Shown: positions 46,260 to 57,105 of the stretch, one piece after another | Numbering within the stretch: the stretch's first letter is position 1 | How the letters are laid out: every line of letters begins with the position of its first letter | NCBI GenBank assembly: GCA_023548195.1 | Contig: JAJHZJ010000414.1 | Span: 1,506,810 to 1,570,809, forward strand | Origin: Bettongia penicillata ogilbyi | Lineage: Eukaryota; Chordata; Mammalia; Diprotodontia; Potoroidae | Direction of reading: 5' to 3' | Length of the DNA: 64,000 bases | Notes under the pieces: model-generated | Told to the model about the DNA's origin: nothing | Databases searched by the model: none | The model's input: only the letters and a program-made list of their open reading frames with translations | Program-made: the position numbers and the translations under genes

Positions 46260-46600
46260 ATTCTATTTAATTAACACTGTCATAGTAAATGGAAGATTTC
46301 TCCTAATAGAATTCATTACTCTGCAGGTTAATTGGGAAGGCCTAAAGACAATGGTAATATAGCAGTACTGAAAAGATAGGTTATCGAGCTTTTATTTGGA
46401 ATGACCAGTCCCCTGCTCCTGACTAGAACCTCTTCAGCGACTGCCTGAAGAAGGCTCAAGGTGTTTGTATGTGTAAAGCAGATGCTCTTGCCAGAGATGG
46501 AAGGGCCTCTGGAACTCCAGTGTGTTAAAAGAGCACTTGAATAATCACTGTTAATCAATACAATACTGTGGGAATGCAATTACAATTTAATTAGCCTGGA
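46260..46600. promoter_or_regulatory. candidate conserved non-coding element
   Basis: A repeat-free block with no long open frame of coding type. It is rich in homeodomain-like cores: GTTAATTGGG (46327), CACTGTTAATCAAT (46547) and GCAATTACAATTTAATTAGC at 46576-46595. Composition is even, without simple repeats. Conservation cannot be tested here. Confidence 0.25.
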
Positions 46601-47034
46601 CTTACTGGTCTCTCTTCTAATCTCTCCCTCTCCTTCTGCTCCCACCCTTTCTTTCTGTCTGGAACTCTCTCTGAATGTCTTTCCCTCTGTCTGGGTTCAG
46701 GTTTCTTTTGAGGTTAAATGACTCCTTCCCTGAGAATGTTGCCCTTCTTCCCCACTCACCCCAAATCCCTGCATAAGCACAGGAAAAATGGAAAAGGAAG
46801 AAACAGGAAAACAGCGAAACTGAAGATAGAAAAGATTTGACAGTAATAGTAAACAAAGAGATTTCCTGGTACTTAGAATCCTAGTTCAAGTTGACTCATT
46901 TTACTTTTTCTCCTAACCTGGACAAATGGAGATGTCTCCTATTCTCTCTCTCTCTTTTTAAAGACACTTGGTGAAGAAAATTGTATACCTTAAATTTTTT
47001 CTCACATTTTACAATGGGAGAGACAGAATGGCAT

Positions 47035-47260
47035 AAGGAAAACAATGTTAGATTATAAATGAGAGTCCTGAGTCCCGGTCCCTGTCCTTGCTCTACTAAC
47101 TGCTAACGGACAGACAAGTCACTTCATGTCTCTTGGACTCAATTTCTGTAAAAAGTAATTAAGTAAAAAAGTAATCAAAGTCTCAGAATGACATGGGTTT
47201 GAATCCTCCCCCAAAAACATAACCAGCTGTGTGACCTTGTATAAGTCACTTAACTTTACA
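47035..47260 (+). mobile_element. MIR fragments
   Basis: 'TCCTGAGTCCCGGTCCCTGT' and 'ACAAGTCACTTCATGTCTCT', then a second partial copy with 'GACATGGGTTTGAATCCTCC', 'AGCTGTGTGACCTTGTATAA' and 'GTCACTTAAC'. Confidence 0.7.
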
Positions 47261-47429
47261 GCATGCTTCCCAGAGAAGTTCCCCAAGATTTGAGTTAGAA
47301 ATGATTTGCTAATCTTGCATTGGTATAGGGAATTTTTGAGCCAGGAGCTTCCTATGACTGGCAAGATCATATTTCCAGACTAAAAAAGAAAGAAAATAGT
47401 TTTAGAGCAGAAAAGGAATACAGAGGTTA

Positions 47430-47785
47430 CAGAAACATAGATTTAGAGCTGAAAGGAAACTTTGAGGTCTAGTTCAGCTCTCTTAGTTTACAGCTGAGGA
47501 AAATGAGGCATAGAGAGGTGAAATGATTTGCTGAAGTTCACAGGGAAGGGAGTAGTAAGTGGCAGATACTAAAAGGCAGTCAGGATTTGAACCCAAGGTC
47601 CTCTGACTCTAAATCCAATCTTCTATCTCCTGAACTCAAGTCCAGTTCCCTCATTTGACAGATAAGGATACTGAGGCTTGGAGAAGGTCAAGCTTCAGAA
47701 CAGCATTTGAGGCTACGGCCTCTGACTCAAAACCTCACATTTTTTTCTACTACCTAATGATACCTCCTATCAGCGCTCCATCAAA
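47430..47785 (-). mobile_element. MIR, two antisense copies
   Basis: Copy 1: 'AGTTTACAGCTGAGGAAAAT', 'CAGGATTTGAACCCAAGGTC'. Copy 2 (about 47635-47780): 'TTTGACAGATAAGGATACTG' and 'GGCCTCTGACTCAAAACCTC'. Confidence 0.75.
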
Positions 47786-47989
47786 ATAGATGATCTCTTT
47801 TCTAAGGATCTAAGTATTAAGCTACTCACAATCAGACTTTTATTAAATGCCAACAAGCTTCAACTTCATTTCCCCCCTTCTTTTGTTTCTGCCTTCCATT
47901 TTCCATATCATACCCTTCTGGTAAATCTTCTTTTACCTTGCCAAGGAGGCAGCACCATACAGTGAAAAAGACACTATTATTGAAGTTGG

Positions 47990-48235
47990 AAGACCAACTG
48001 TATGTAAGGATGTAAGCTCCTCAAGGGTAGGGACTACTTCATGTATGTTTTTATAGTGCTTGGCATATAGTAGGCTTGCAGATTACTTTGCTCTTATACT
48101 TACCAGCCATGTGACTTGGCAATTTATTTAACTTCTCTGAACCTCAGTTTCCTTACTTGTAAAATGAGACAATAACACTTGGAGGGGATTTATAAAGTGA
48201 TGCATAAATGTTAAATTTAAAATATATCTGTATAT
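47990..48235 (+). mobile_element. L2 3' end followed by MIR
   Basis: 'TGTAAGCTCCTCAAGGGTAG' and 'TTGGCATATAGTAGGCTTGC' are L2. 'CCAGCCATGTGACTTGGCAA' and 'CTCAGTTTCCTTACTTGTAA' are MIR. Confidence 0.7.
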
Positions 48236-48424
48236 GCATTTTTCAGCATGTATTTTGTGCTGGGGAAGCTTTATTCTCAAGATTCTGACTCCTCCTCCTT
48301 ATTTCCTTTATCAAACTCCTACTCCCTCCAGTTGTTTCTTTGTGGCCATGGTTAATTCACACCTTCTTTGCCATTATCTTGGCTATACTAATCTCCACTG
48401 CAGTGGAGAAGGAAGAGCAGTCCA

Positions 48425-48582
48425 CTAGAGTTTGAATTCAGAGGACCTGAGTTCAAATTCAGACTTTACTACTTTCAACCTGTTATGCGATCTTAAATCT
48501 CTGCACCCTACTTTCTTCACCTATAAAGTAAGGGAGTTGGATTAGGTAATCTCTAAGATCTCTTCCAGTTCTAAAATCCTAT
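48425..48582 (+). mobile_element. MIR fragment
   Basis: 'GGACCTGAGTTCAAATTCAG', 'CACCTATAAAGTAAGGGAGT' and 'AAGATCTCTTCCAGTTCTAA'. Confidence 0.75.
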
Positions 48583-48595
48583 GGGGGGGGGGGGG
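48583..48595. repeat. poly(G) run (13 bp)
   Basis: Thirteen consecutive G residues at the 3' edge of a MIR. Confidence 0.9.
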
Positions 48596-48599
48596 AGGG

Positions 48600-49210
48600 A
48601 AGAAGCGTGCTGTTCTCTAGAATTAGACACTGCCCTGTCTTCTGTCAGACAGGGGTTACCTCTTCTGCCCCCAAACTTACACTGATATTAGTTTTAAAAA
48701 GTGCTCTGTTATGGAAACCATCCTACCTGACAGTTCTATTTCCCTCTAATTCTATTCGCTCCTGTCTCTTTAAAGATAGGTATTAATTTCTGAGCCCTCG
48801 AATACATCAATTTCCATTTTGTGAGTAGAGATGTCCTTTGATATTTCTATGTGTATAACTTTCTCGATTTTCCTCCTCAGGTGCCCTGCCTTTATCCTTC
48901 ACTGCGATTTTTTGCACCTTCTCCCTTTTCTTAGGTAGCCCCTTTCCGTTCCTGAACCAGCTTTTCTTTTCACCAGAGGGCTCCCTTTCAACACCGGCAG
49001 ATGGACTCACAGGCTTAGCCCTTCATATTGCTACCCTCTTCTGCCTCTTCAACCCGGGGCAAATTAAGCTCTGAAGCTATTCTGCAATTTTGGCATCGTG
49101 CCTAGCCCCCCAAATCCACGCCTGTCTTTTTCTCCAGCGGCCCGAAAATTTCACAACCTTCCTGAGTCTGTGCCCTGTAATTCTTCTTCTGTTGGGAAGT
49201 TCTTCATATT
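48600..49210. other. unassigned unique DNA upstream of the CpG island
   Basis: Moderately GC-rich with scattered CpG. No exon is recognised; the antisense frame at 48807-49010 shows no domain. Confidence 0.35.
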
Positions 49211-49214
49211 ATCT

Positions 49215-49385
49215 AACCTCATAGAATCAAGATCTGGAAGAGATTTTAGAGACCACCTATTCTAGTCCATTCCTCTCACAGGAAGAGACTGAAGTCCTAA
49301 GAGTTGAAAGGACAGAACCAGTGAAATAGAGAACCAGGATGTGAACCCAGATCCTCTGACACCGCATTAAGGGTCTTTTCCTATG
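49215..49385 (-). mobile_element. MIR (antisense)
   Basis: 'AGAATCAAGATCTGGAAGAG', 'GTGAACCCAGATCCTCTGAC' and 'CAGGAAGAGACTGAAGTCC'. Confidence 0.75.
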
Positions 49386-49399
49386 ATCCTTCTACATTT

Positions 49400-49870
49400 C
49401 ACTTCCTTCCACTTCAGTGTATACCCATTTTCTTTCGCACTATCCTCAGCGAAGGGTACAGTCGCCCATCACTCCTCTTCCTTCCTTTCTCTATCAGTTC
49501 CACAAGCTGGATAACACAAGGAGCAGAGTGGGGGGAAGGGGAAAATGGGGAAATATGGGAGAGGAAACGATCTTTAGGGACGTTCCTTAGACAGGAGTGT
49601 GGAAATGGCTTAGGATGCTGCCAAAGCCAGGTATACCTTTCCTGGGAAGGAAACACGGGGACTTGGGTCTTTGGGGAGGTAGTGGAGTGAGAAGAGGGGA
49701 GAAGGGGAAGGCCAAATCTCAGGAGCAGAAAATGGGGGAGAGAGACTAACGGGCTGAACTCGGACATCTTCAGCTTCCCCTTCTCACCCAGCACTTGAAG
49801 GCACCGGGGTGGGGGGATCATGCTGAGTAAGGGGAACCCAGCTGATGATGGGGGCTCCGAGCTCTCTTTC
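49400..49870. other. unique GC-rising promoter-upstream DNA
   Basis: Repeat-free DNA. The 155-codon minus-strand frame (49414-49881) lies over this block and has a Pro/Ser-rich, low-information composition with no recognised domain, so it is not annotated as a gene. Confidence 0.35.
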
Positions 49871-49909
49871 CCACTAAGCAAGCTCCGGGGTTAGCTGGAG
49901 AGGAGTAGC

Positions 49910-50092
49910 AGGCTGCCAGCCTGTCTCCCTCCCCCTCCTCTTTTTCCCCTCCCTCTCTCCTCGGCTCCCCCCTCCCCTTCTACTCCCCCTCCCTCTCCCT
50001 CTTTTCTTTTTTCGTCGCCTCCTCTCCCTCCTCCCTCTCCTCCTCGTTGTCCTCCTCCTCTCCCTCCTCCCTCCCTTTCTCCCCGCTGCCAC
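49910..50092. repeat. polypyrimidine/polypurine tract at promoter
   Basis: About 180 bp that is nearly all C/T on the plus strand (CTCCCTCCCCCTCC, CCTCCTCTCCCTCC). Such mirror-like tracts can adopt triplex structures and are common just upstream of CpG-island start sites. The Arg/Lys/Gly-rich minus-strand frame (49874-50092) is a by-product. Confidence 0.85.
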
Positions 50093-50099
50093 CCGCCGG

Positions 50100-50441
50100 T
50101 CGGGTCCTCAGCTAGTGGGAGTGCGGGGATTGGTGTGGGAGCCGAGAAGAGCGAGCGGATGGCTAGTCTGGGCCGCGGGTCCAGCGCGGGCTAGGAGGGG
50201 CTCGAGGGGAACTAGACTCCGGGCGAGCGGGAGCTCAGACCTAGGCAGGAGCTAGAGCCTGAGTAGGGTTGGGAACGCGAGCCGGACAGCAGGAGCCCTC
50301 AGACAGACAGTCGCTCCCTCTCACCATCCCCAGACGGGCTGCCGGCCCCAGCCTGGGCTACCTACCTCCTGCAACCCGGCGGGAAGAGCCAGGCATCGAG
50401 CCCCCAGGGCCCCTTCGTTCTGCCTTACCAGCCGCAGCCGG
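50100..50441 (+). other. probable non-coding first exon of an unidentified gene
   Basis: A GC-rich segment directly downstream of the pyrimidine tract ends at 50441 with CAGCCGG|GTGAGTC, a strong 5' splice donor. The transcription start is not defined and is put at about 50100-50280. No long plus-strand frame runs through it into the donor. The only early ATG is a short uORF at 50159, so translation probably begins in a downstream exon beyond or within the rest of the window. I do not recognise the gene. It could belong to a gene with a long first intron, in line with the repeat-rich, exon-poor DNA that follows to 64 kb. Confidence 0.5.
50159..50194 (+). CDS. upstream ORF (11 codons) in the probable first exon
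   Basis: ATG at 50159 opens MASLGRGSSAG and stops at TAG (50192-50194). The start has G at +4 but C at -3, a moderate context. If included in the mRNA it could reduce translation of the main frame. Whether transcription begins upstream of it is unknown. Confidence 0.25.
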   Translation: MASLGRGSSAG

Positions 50442-50447
50442 GTGAGT
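50442..50447 (+). promoter_or_regulatory. candidate 5' splice donor
   Basis: GTGAGT immediately after CAGCCGG. It matches the donor consensus at +1 to +6. Confidence 0.5.
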
Positions 50448-51008
50448 CTCTGCCAGTGGCAGCGACTGACGCTCGGCTCCTTGTTTCTATCCCCTTCCTC
50501 CTTTTTGCCCCCTCCCCCAGCCCCAGCTGAGGACGTTGGTTGGGGGGGTGGGAGCGAAGGGGCACAGCTGGAAGTTGCAAACTTCAAGAACTTGGGTTAA
50601 TGGGGGGGGGGGCGCGGGCGTCCAGGGTAGGGGGCAGCCCCACACCGCGGAGCGGTGGAGGGTAGTGTGACGATCTGGGACCGGGTCGAGAACTCGAGGG
50701 GGTAGAAAGAGGATGGAGAAGGGATCCACTTGGCTTTGTTATCCCCGGCTACCTACACCTCCTCTTCGTAGCGGCTCTGGTGCGACTGTTCCCGACTCGG
50801 TTCTCTCTCAATCCCTGGTTCGGGTCGCTGCAAGCCGAGATGCCTCTCACTCCCCCAACCCTGCAGTCTAGGGGTTGCAGCCATCGATGCAGAGACTCCG
50901 GGGCCCAGACCCTGGATTCTTGGCGGGGAGAGGTAGCCAAAGGTGGATACTCGGTGCGGGAGAAAGGGGAAGAAAATGAGGAAAAGAGAGTGGAGGGAAT
51001 GGAGGGAG

Positions 51009-51870
<862 letters not shown>

Positions 51871-51877
51871 GTTTAGA

Positions 51878-52107
51878 CTGTGTGTGTATCTATGTCGTGT
51901 GTGTCTGTGTCTGTGTTCGTGTGTGTCTCTGTGTGTGTCTGTGTCTGTGTGTCTGTGTGTGTGTCTGTGCCTGTGTGTGCCTGTGTGTCTCTGTGTTTCT
52001 GTGTGTGCCTGTGTGTGTGTCTGTGTCTCCGTGCCTCCGTGCGTGTGTCTGTGTGTGTGTGTCTGTGTGTGTATTTCTGTGTGTCTCTGTGTGTCTGTGT
52101 GTGTGTG
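51878..52107. repeat. GT-rich minisatellite (TGTGTC units)
   Basis: About 230 bp of (GT)n with regular C insertions (TGTGTCTG, TGCCTGTG). Produces long CVCVCV (plus) and THTHTQ (minus) frames of no coding meaning. Confidence 0.93.
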
Positions 52108-52589
52108 CCACCTCCTGTCGTTTTGGGGGTTTTTGGTCTTTGCTCTAGTCTTCATTGTGAGATGGAGGTGAGTAAGTAGGGGAGGGAAGGAGGGAGCAGG
52201 GCAGCGGGGAGCTGTCTGTGTGGAACTCCTGTGTCGCCAACTAGGGAAAGCATAATTACTGGTGAAAACAAGTGTCTGAACTGACCAAAGAGCAGGTGGA
52301 CATTTCAGGAAATGAGTCCTTGATCTCCGCTTCTGCAGGGTGGAGTCAAGCTTCGCTCCTCCTCAGCTGTCCCCCCACTCTTCCATGATGTTTCTTACTC
52401 TCTTTTTCTCTTTCCTACTGCATTCCATCTCTGCCCCTTTCTCATCCTTTCCCCCTTGCCATTATCGTCACCATTATTATTTCCTTCTTTTCCCCACCTC
52501 CTTTCTCCTCATTGTGTAAGTTTTGGATTGTGTAATGCTTCCCATTATCTGATCTGAGTTGATGGCATTATGGGTTTTTGAACATTTTT

Positions 52590-52743
52590 GGGGGGTTTGT
52601 TTTTGTGAGGCAATTGGGGGTTAAGTGACTTGCCCAGGTCCACACATCCAGTAAGTGTAAAGTGACTGAGGCTGGATTTGAACTTGGGTCCTCCTGACTC
52701 CAAGGCTGGTGCTCTATCCACTGTGCCACCTAGCTGCTCCATT
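52590..52743 (-). mobile_element. marsupial SINE (antisense)
   Basis: 'TGAGGCAATTGGGGGTTAAG', 'TGACTTGCCCAGGTCCACAC', 'GGTCCTCCTGACTCCAAGGC' and 'CCACTGTGCCACCTAGCTGC'. It is well preserved and the tRNA-like head is at 52743. Confidence 0.88.
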
Positions 52744-52744
52744 C

Positions 52745-53255
52745 TGAGATATCCCCCAGCTGGCCTCAGTCAGTAACTTTCTCCATCCTCTTTTTATTCA
52801 TCTCTCTCTCAGTTCTCCCCTCCTCTACTTCTCCTCCTCTACCCCAACCTATTTCTTCTTTATCCTTAGTCGTTGCTTTACCCCTTTACCTTTCTCTGTG
52901 ACCTTCAGAAGTAGGCTCTCCTTTTTATAGCTGGGAAAATTACCTTGAAAGGGGGTTGTGGGGAACCCCACCTTAGGAACTCAACACTTCCCATCCCAAA
53001 GAATGAAGGTAGGAAAGAACGTGTCAATGCTTTCAATTCCAAATTTACAGTCCAAAAGGAGATTGAACGGGAAAGAAAAGAACTTATCAAGGCTCCTTAA
53101 GAGAGTCAGTGAGTACAGATTGACAAAGAAAGGCAATACCTTTCTTACACCTAAGTCTAGCTGTGGAATCATCCTGACTACCTGAAGAACAAGGAAATAA
53201 TGCTGCTGGGTCTCCCTTAAGTCTTCAATCCTGAGTACCAGCATGATTTCATTTG
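52745..53255. other. unassigned DNA
   Basis: Overlapping small frames on both strands (52958-53185 plus, 52981-53265 minus) show no domain. No repeat is recognised. Confidence 0.35.
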
Positions 53256-53259
53256 GGAA

Positions 53260-53420
53260 CTGCAATCAGCTTTACAGACCTTCCACCTTATTTTGCAAAT
53301 GAAAAAATTTGAGGCTCAGGGAGGGCCTCACAGTGACACAGCTAATTAAATGCTAAACACCCAGAGTGAAAACCCTACTCTATCACCCATCCCTGTGCTC
53401 TTTCCCTTCCATCACATTGT
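53260..53420 (-). mobile_element. MIR fragment (antisense)
   Basis: 'TTTTGCAAATGAAAAAATTT', 'GAGGCTCAGGGAGG' and 'CAGTGACACAGCTAATTAAA'. Confidence 0.65.
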
Positions 53421-53424
53421 CACT

Positions 53425-53660
53425 CCTCCTCCTTCTCCTGATCAACATGTATTGAGCTCTGTGAAGGACCTGCTACTGTACCCTGGGCCTGCAAAGGGGT
53501 ATAACAAATGATGCTGACCTTCTGTGGACTTAAGAATGTAGTCAGGGAAACAGGACCTGTTCATAATAAGATAATGTTCCTGCTCAACTAAAGTAATGGT
53601 ACAACATGGCGTATTCTAAGTGCTAGATGAATGTGAAGGACCTCACTCTAGGTTAGTTTG
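53425..53660 (-). mobile_element. probable L2 3' end (antisense)
   Basis: 'CAACATGTATTGAGCTCTGT', 'GAAGGACCTGCTACTGTACC' and 'ATGTAGTCAGGGAAACAG' resemble an antisense L2 terminus. Confidence 0.45.
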
Positions 53661-54630
53661 GAGGAAGAGGGTTGTCAGGGTTGGGGCCTTCAGAAAAAAA
53701 TCTTCAGGGTGAAAACAAGCCTGGACTTTTAGGGACCAGTCAATGACCCTAAAATTGGAAGAAAGAGAACCCATAGCTGTGGATTGTGAGCTGCTGCCTT
53801 TTTATCTGACAAGAACGGAGCAACTTTTTCCTTCAGCTTCTCTGAAAGTTGCTGGCATACTAGCTGTGTGCGGGTGTAAGGGAGACTCCTCCATCCCACC
53901 CCTTGCCAATCACTGCTGAGAGGTCAGTCAGGCCATGCCTATCATTAGAGAGAATTGCCAGCCACCTAAGTGCTATGATTTTTAGGGGCACAGAGCAGGT
54001 CTTTTGGATTCCAAACAACACAAAAAGATCTTCACAGGCTTGCCAGAAATTTACCACTTTAGGTTTTGACTCAGATTAGGTCCACTGAATGCCTACAGAG
54101 AGTACCCTAAAAAAACAATAATGTGTGTTTTCTCCAACCTCCTGGGCAAAACATTATTAAAGTCTGAGACAGGAAGACCTTTTCTTTTTGATGAGAAGAA
54201 TGAGGGCTAGGACCATCCTCCTTCCTGAGCCTTAGAAATAACAGCTTCTACCTATAGAAACTCGGGGGAGTCCTAGATCACTGCTCTGAAAAGACAATGA
54301 ACACTACCAAACTCACTTTCTGACTGCGGGGAGGGCTTCCAGGATGCTGACAGGGTTTTATGACCAGTTGAGGGGAAGAAGAGATGAAAAGTCTAGGATA
54401 CACCTCATGGGTGCTCCAAAGGTTAAAAGATTGTTCCAGTATGGTGATCTTTGTGTTGCACCCATAATTCAAAAAGTCTTAAAGACTGTTTACTGTAATT
54501 TTCTTTTTAGTCTTTAGAATCCAGAAACTTCACTTACTGCATGTTTATGAGATGAGGAGAGAAAAGTTAAGAGCTTTTGATTGGGCCAGGAAGCCTCCCA
54601 GTTGAAATTTGTTGAGTGTCTTCTATGTAA
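53661..54630. other. unassigned unique DNA
   Basis: No recognised repeat or exon in about 970 bp. Short open frames (53860-54057, 54278-54472, minus) carry no domain. Confidence 0.4.
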
Positions 54631-54639
54631 AGAAAATAA

Positions 54640-54868
54640 TCTAGTTTTTTCTTTGTTTTTTCTTTCTCATGGTTTTCCCCTTTGGTTTTGATTCTTTTTT
54701 AAAATGTGACTCAGGTGGAAATATGTTTAATATGATCGTACATATATAGCATATATCAGATTGCATGCCATCTTGGGAAGGGGGAGGGAAAGGAAGGGGA
54801 GAAAATTTAAAACTCAAAATCTTATAAGAGTGAATGTTGAAAACTATAAATATTTTAAAAAAATGATC
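54640..54868 (+). mobile_element. L1 3'UTR, 5'-truncated insertion
   Basis: 'CTTTCTCATGGTTTTCCCCT', 'GTGGAAATATGTTTAATATG', 'ATATCAGATTGCATGCCATC', a GGGGGAGGGAAAGG tract and 'AACTCAAAATCTTATAAGAG', then an A-rich tail: the standard marsupial L1 3'UTR and terminus. Confidence 0.85.
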
Positions 54869-54879
54869 TTGAAGGAAAA

Positions 54880-55310
54880 GACATGAAAGATTCAGCAGTG
54901 GAAAGAGTACTGCCTAGTTATGACCTTGGATGTTATGATTCCTCTCTGCAACTTAGTTTCTTCATCTATAAAATAAGGAAGTTACTCTAAGGTGTCTTCC
55001 TACTCTAAATCCTATGACATTCTGGACCTTGAAGATCTAGGATTCCTCTGAAGAAACTGAGGCAGCTCTGTGTGGAACCGTAGACAGTAGTAGTCTGAGA
55101 CCCCAGTCAGACAGCGTCTAAGTGATGACGACATCCTAAGCATGTGCTCATGTCCAGATGCTTCAAACACTTCCTAGTTGTGTGACCGCCTCCCTGAGCC
55201 TCAATTTCCTGTAAGATAGAGCTAATAATACCAATCTTACAAAGTTATTGTGAGAATTAAATGTATAAAAGTGCAAACATCAGTTATCATTGTGATTTTA
55301 ATTATTACTC
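54880..55310 (+). mobile_element. MIR fragments (two copies)
   Basis: 'AGTTTCTTCATCTATAAAAT' (about 54955) and 'CTAGTTGTGTGACCGCCTCC', 'GAGCCTCAATTTCCTG' (about 55170-55210), with 'AAAGTTATTGTGAGAATTAA' at the end. Confidence 0.7.
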
Positions 55311-55319
55311 CTGTAAGTT

Positions 55320-55795
55320 TTCCTAGGTTCTAGGAATACCATCTGTAGAATTAAATTTCCTGATTCAATTTCCTGTAGAGTATAGTTTTGGTCCTAGTAG
55401 ACCGTTGGGCATGAAATCTAACAAGGCCTTGTTCTAGGTGAGTGATCTGACAGCAGTGTGGCCTCATGGCTTGCATTTAGTCCATGAGACGCATGAATTC
55501 TAGACCCCAACTCTATCCCAGACTTGCTTTGGGAATCCAGCCAAATGATTACTTTCCATTTGTACAATTTGCCCCATTGCATTCAGGAAAACTGGATATC
55601 TGTGAAAGTGCTATAAGTTCTAGAGGGGAAAGGAAAACAATATAGATAGCTTCTAATTATCATGACACAAAATGCTTAATTCTCAACAGACTACCAGGCA
55701 ATGCAGATATTTTAATATTAGTCTAAATGGAACAAAGACAAATTTGCATCACTTTTGGAATATGTAATGTTTTGGATTATCTGCATTAATGTCAC
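55320..55795. promoter_or_regulatory. candidate conserved non-coding element
   Basis: A repeat-free block within the putative intron. At 55730-55749 it carries GAACAAAGAC followed by ATTTGCAT, a perfect octamer (ATGCAAAT on the minus strand) about 6 bp from a SOX-like ACAAAG core. CTTCTAATTATCATG (about 55650) has a homeodomain core. Function and conservation are untested. Confidence 0.25.
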
Positions 55796-56095
55796 TTGGT
55801 ACAGTGGAAAGAGCAGTAAATTCTCTGTCAGAGGATTTGGATTCCAACATCAGTTCTGCCACAGAACAAGAGTCTTCTTCTTCTTCTTGTTCATCCTTCT
55901 TTTTCAATGAGGACTGATGATATCACAGGTGACATCTTGACTTGTGCACGAACTGGATTAAAGCGAGGCAGAGTTACACAGTTGTCAACCTTGTCCAGAG
56001 CAAGTTATTTTGTTAAGCCACAGTTTCCTCATCTGTAAAATGGGAGTTGAATCAGATAATCTCTAAGGTCCCTTTCAACTCTAAATCTGCGATTC
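55796..56095 (+). mobile_element. MIR split by an RTE-like insertion
   Basis: 'GTACAGTGGAAAGAGCAGTA' and 'GATTTGGATTCCAACATCAG' lie before the insert. 'CCACAGTTTCCTCATCTGTA' and 'GTCCCTTTCAACTCTAAATC' follow it. Confidence 0.8.
55871..56003 (-). mobile_element. RTE-like element 3' end inside MIR (antisense)
   Basis: TCTTCTTCTTCTTGTTCATC (tail), 'TGAGGACTGATGATATCACA', 'GGTGACATCTTGACTTGTGC' and 'GAGGCAGAGTTACACAGTTG'. The flanks AGAACAAG (about 55863-55870) and AGAGCAAG (about 56000-56007) differ at one base and are a likely target duplication. Confidence 0.7.
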
Positions 56096-56154
56096 TTCTC
56101 CTCCCTTCCATGGATACAGATGAGTTGGTTACTGTGGTTTATTCTCAGACTTTT

Positions 56155-56300
56155 TGTCTTTACAAACCATTCATTTATTCAGTCAATAGATAAATATTGA
56201 GTCCATACCTTGCTAGATGCCATGAGGAGTACTAAATTATATGACACAATAGTTCTTTCCTAAAGGAACTTATCATCTTGTCATAAAGTTTTAGGGGTGA
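56155..56300 (-). mobile_element. L2 3' end (antisense)
   Basis: 'ATAGATAAATATTGAGTCCA', 'TACCTTGCTAGATGCCATGA' and 'TCCTAAAGGAACTTATCATC'. Confidence 0.6.
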
Positions 56301-56695
56301 AGTTAACCAAGTAGGGCCATGGGCAGAGTGGAGAAGGGTGAACCTCAAATTCTGATGCCCCATTAGAATGTTTGTTCTCCTTAAATTTACACCTGTGCTT
56401 CTTTATCCCAAGATGTCCAAGGTTAGAGGGCCATTGTTTCAAATTAAAATGAATTTACTGAGCACATGCAAGGAATTGCTATTATTATCTCCTTGGTTAC
56501 TTGGCAAATTACATTATAATCATACTCAACACCCCAATGAAGAGTAATATGACTCAAAAAACATAGTAATTCTGATTGACTGGAGATATGATTGTGTATA
56601 CTATGGCGTGAGTTCTTGGGGCAGAGGTAGGACCATGAATCCTGCACCATATGGGTTTTCTGGTTAGATAAATTTGGAGTTGGGGTGAAGAATCT
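56301..56695. other. unassigned DNA
   Basis: No gene or clear repeat recognised. Confidence 0.35.
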
Positions 56696-56699
56696 GGAG

Positions 56700-56960
56700 G
56701 TTCAGAATCCCACTATCTGTGGTATTTTGTGAGGCAATGTGGAGTAATGTATAGACTTGCAGGACTTAGAGTCAGGAAGACTTGAGTTCAAATTCTCACC
56801 TCAGACATAATAAGGGTGACTTTGGATAAGTTATTTAATCTCTCTTAGACTTAATTGCCTCATTTGTAAAATGGGAATAGTAACAGCACCTGTCTCACAG
56901 ATCTGTTGCCTAAAATGAAACGTGTATGTAAAGCATCACATAAACAGAAGCTCTTATTAT
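56700..56960 (+). mobile_element. MIR-related SINE
   Basis: 'AGTCAGGAAGACTTGAGTTC', 'TTAATTGCCTCATTTGTAAA' and 'AACGTGTATGTAAAGCATCA', followed by TCTTATTATC. Confidence 0.8.
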
Positions 56961-57105
56961 CGTCCTTACTCTAACAAAAAGTTAGATGACTGCTCACCAA
57001 TGTCTCAGTTTCCCCACTTTTAAAAATGGAGGCTAACTACCTTGTCCTGCTTCCTGTGAAGACAGAAGTAGACGGTACTTTTGAGAAGGGATGAGAGTCA
57101 TTTTC

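Larger units (their letters stand above)
49870..50960. promoter_or_regulatory. CpG island promoter
   Basis: This is the only part of the window where CpG is dense, most clearly at 50085-50480 and 50600-50860 (blocks such as CCACCCGCCGGTCGGGTCC and GGCCGCGGGTCCAGCGCGGG). It follows a polypyrimidine tract and overlaps a probable first exon with a GTGAGT donor. CpG islands mark vertebrate promoters. No TATA box is seen, which fits an island promoter. Direction is inferred from the donor. Confidence 0.75.

Noticed and set aside
49414..49881. 155-codon open frame on the minus strand
   Set aside because: It overlaps the GC-rising promoter-upstream block, is Pro/Ser-rich with no domain, and has no supporting splice or start context. 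Most likely chance in GC-rich DNA.
52161..52176. Second splice donor candidate ATGGAG|GTGAGTAAG at about 52168
   Set aside because: A good donor match, but no acceptor or open exon upstream other than the GT minisatellite. Left out as an exon end.
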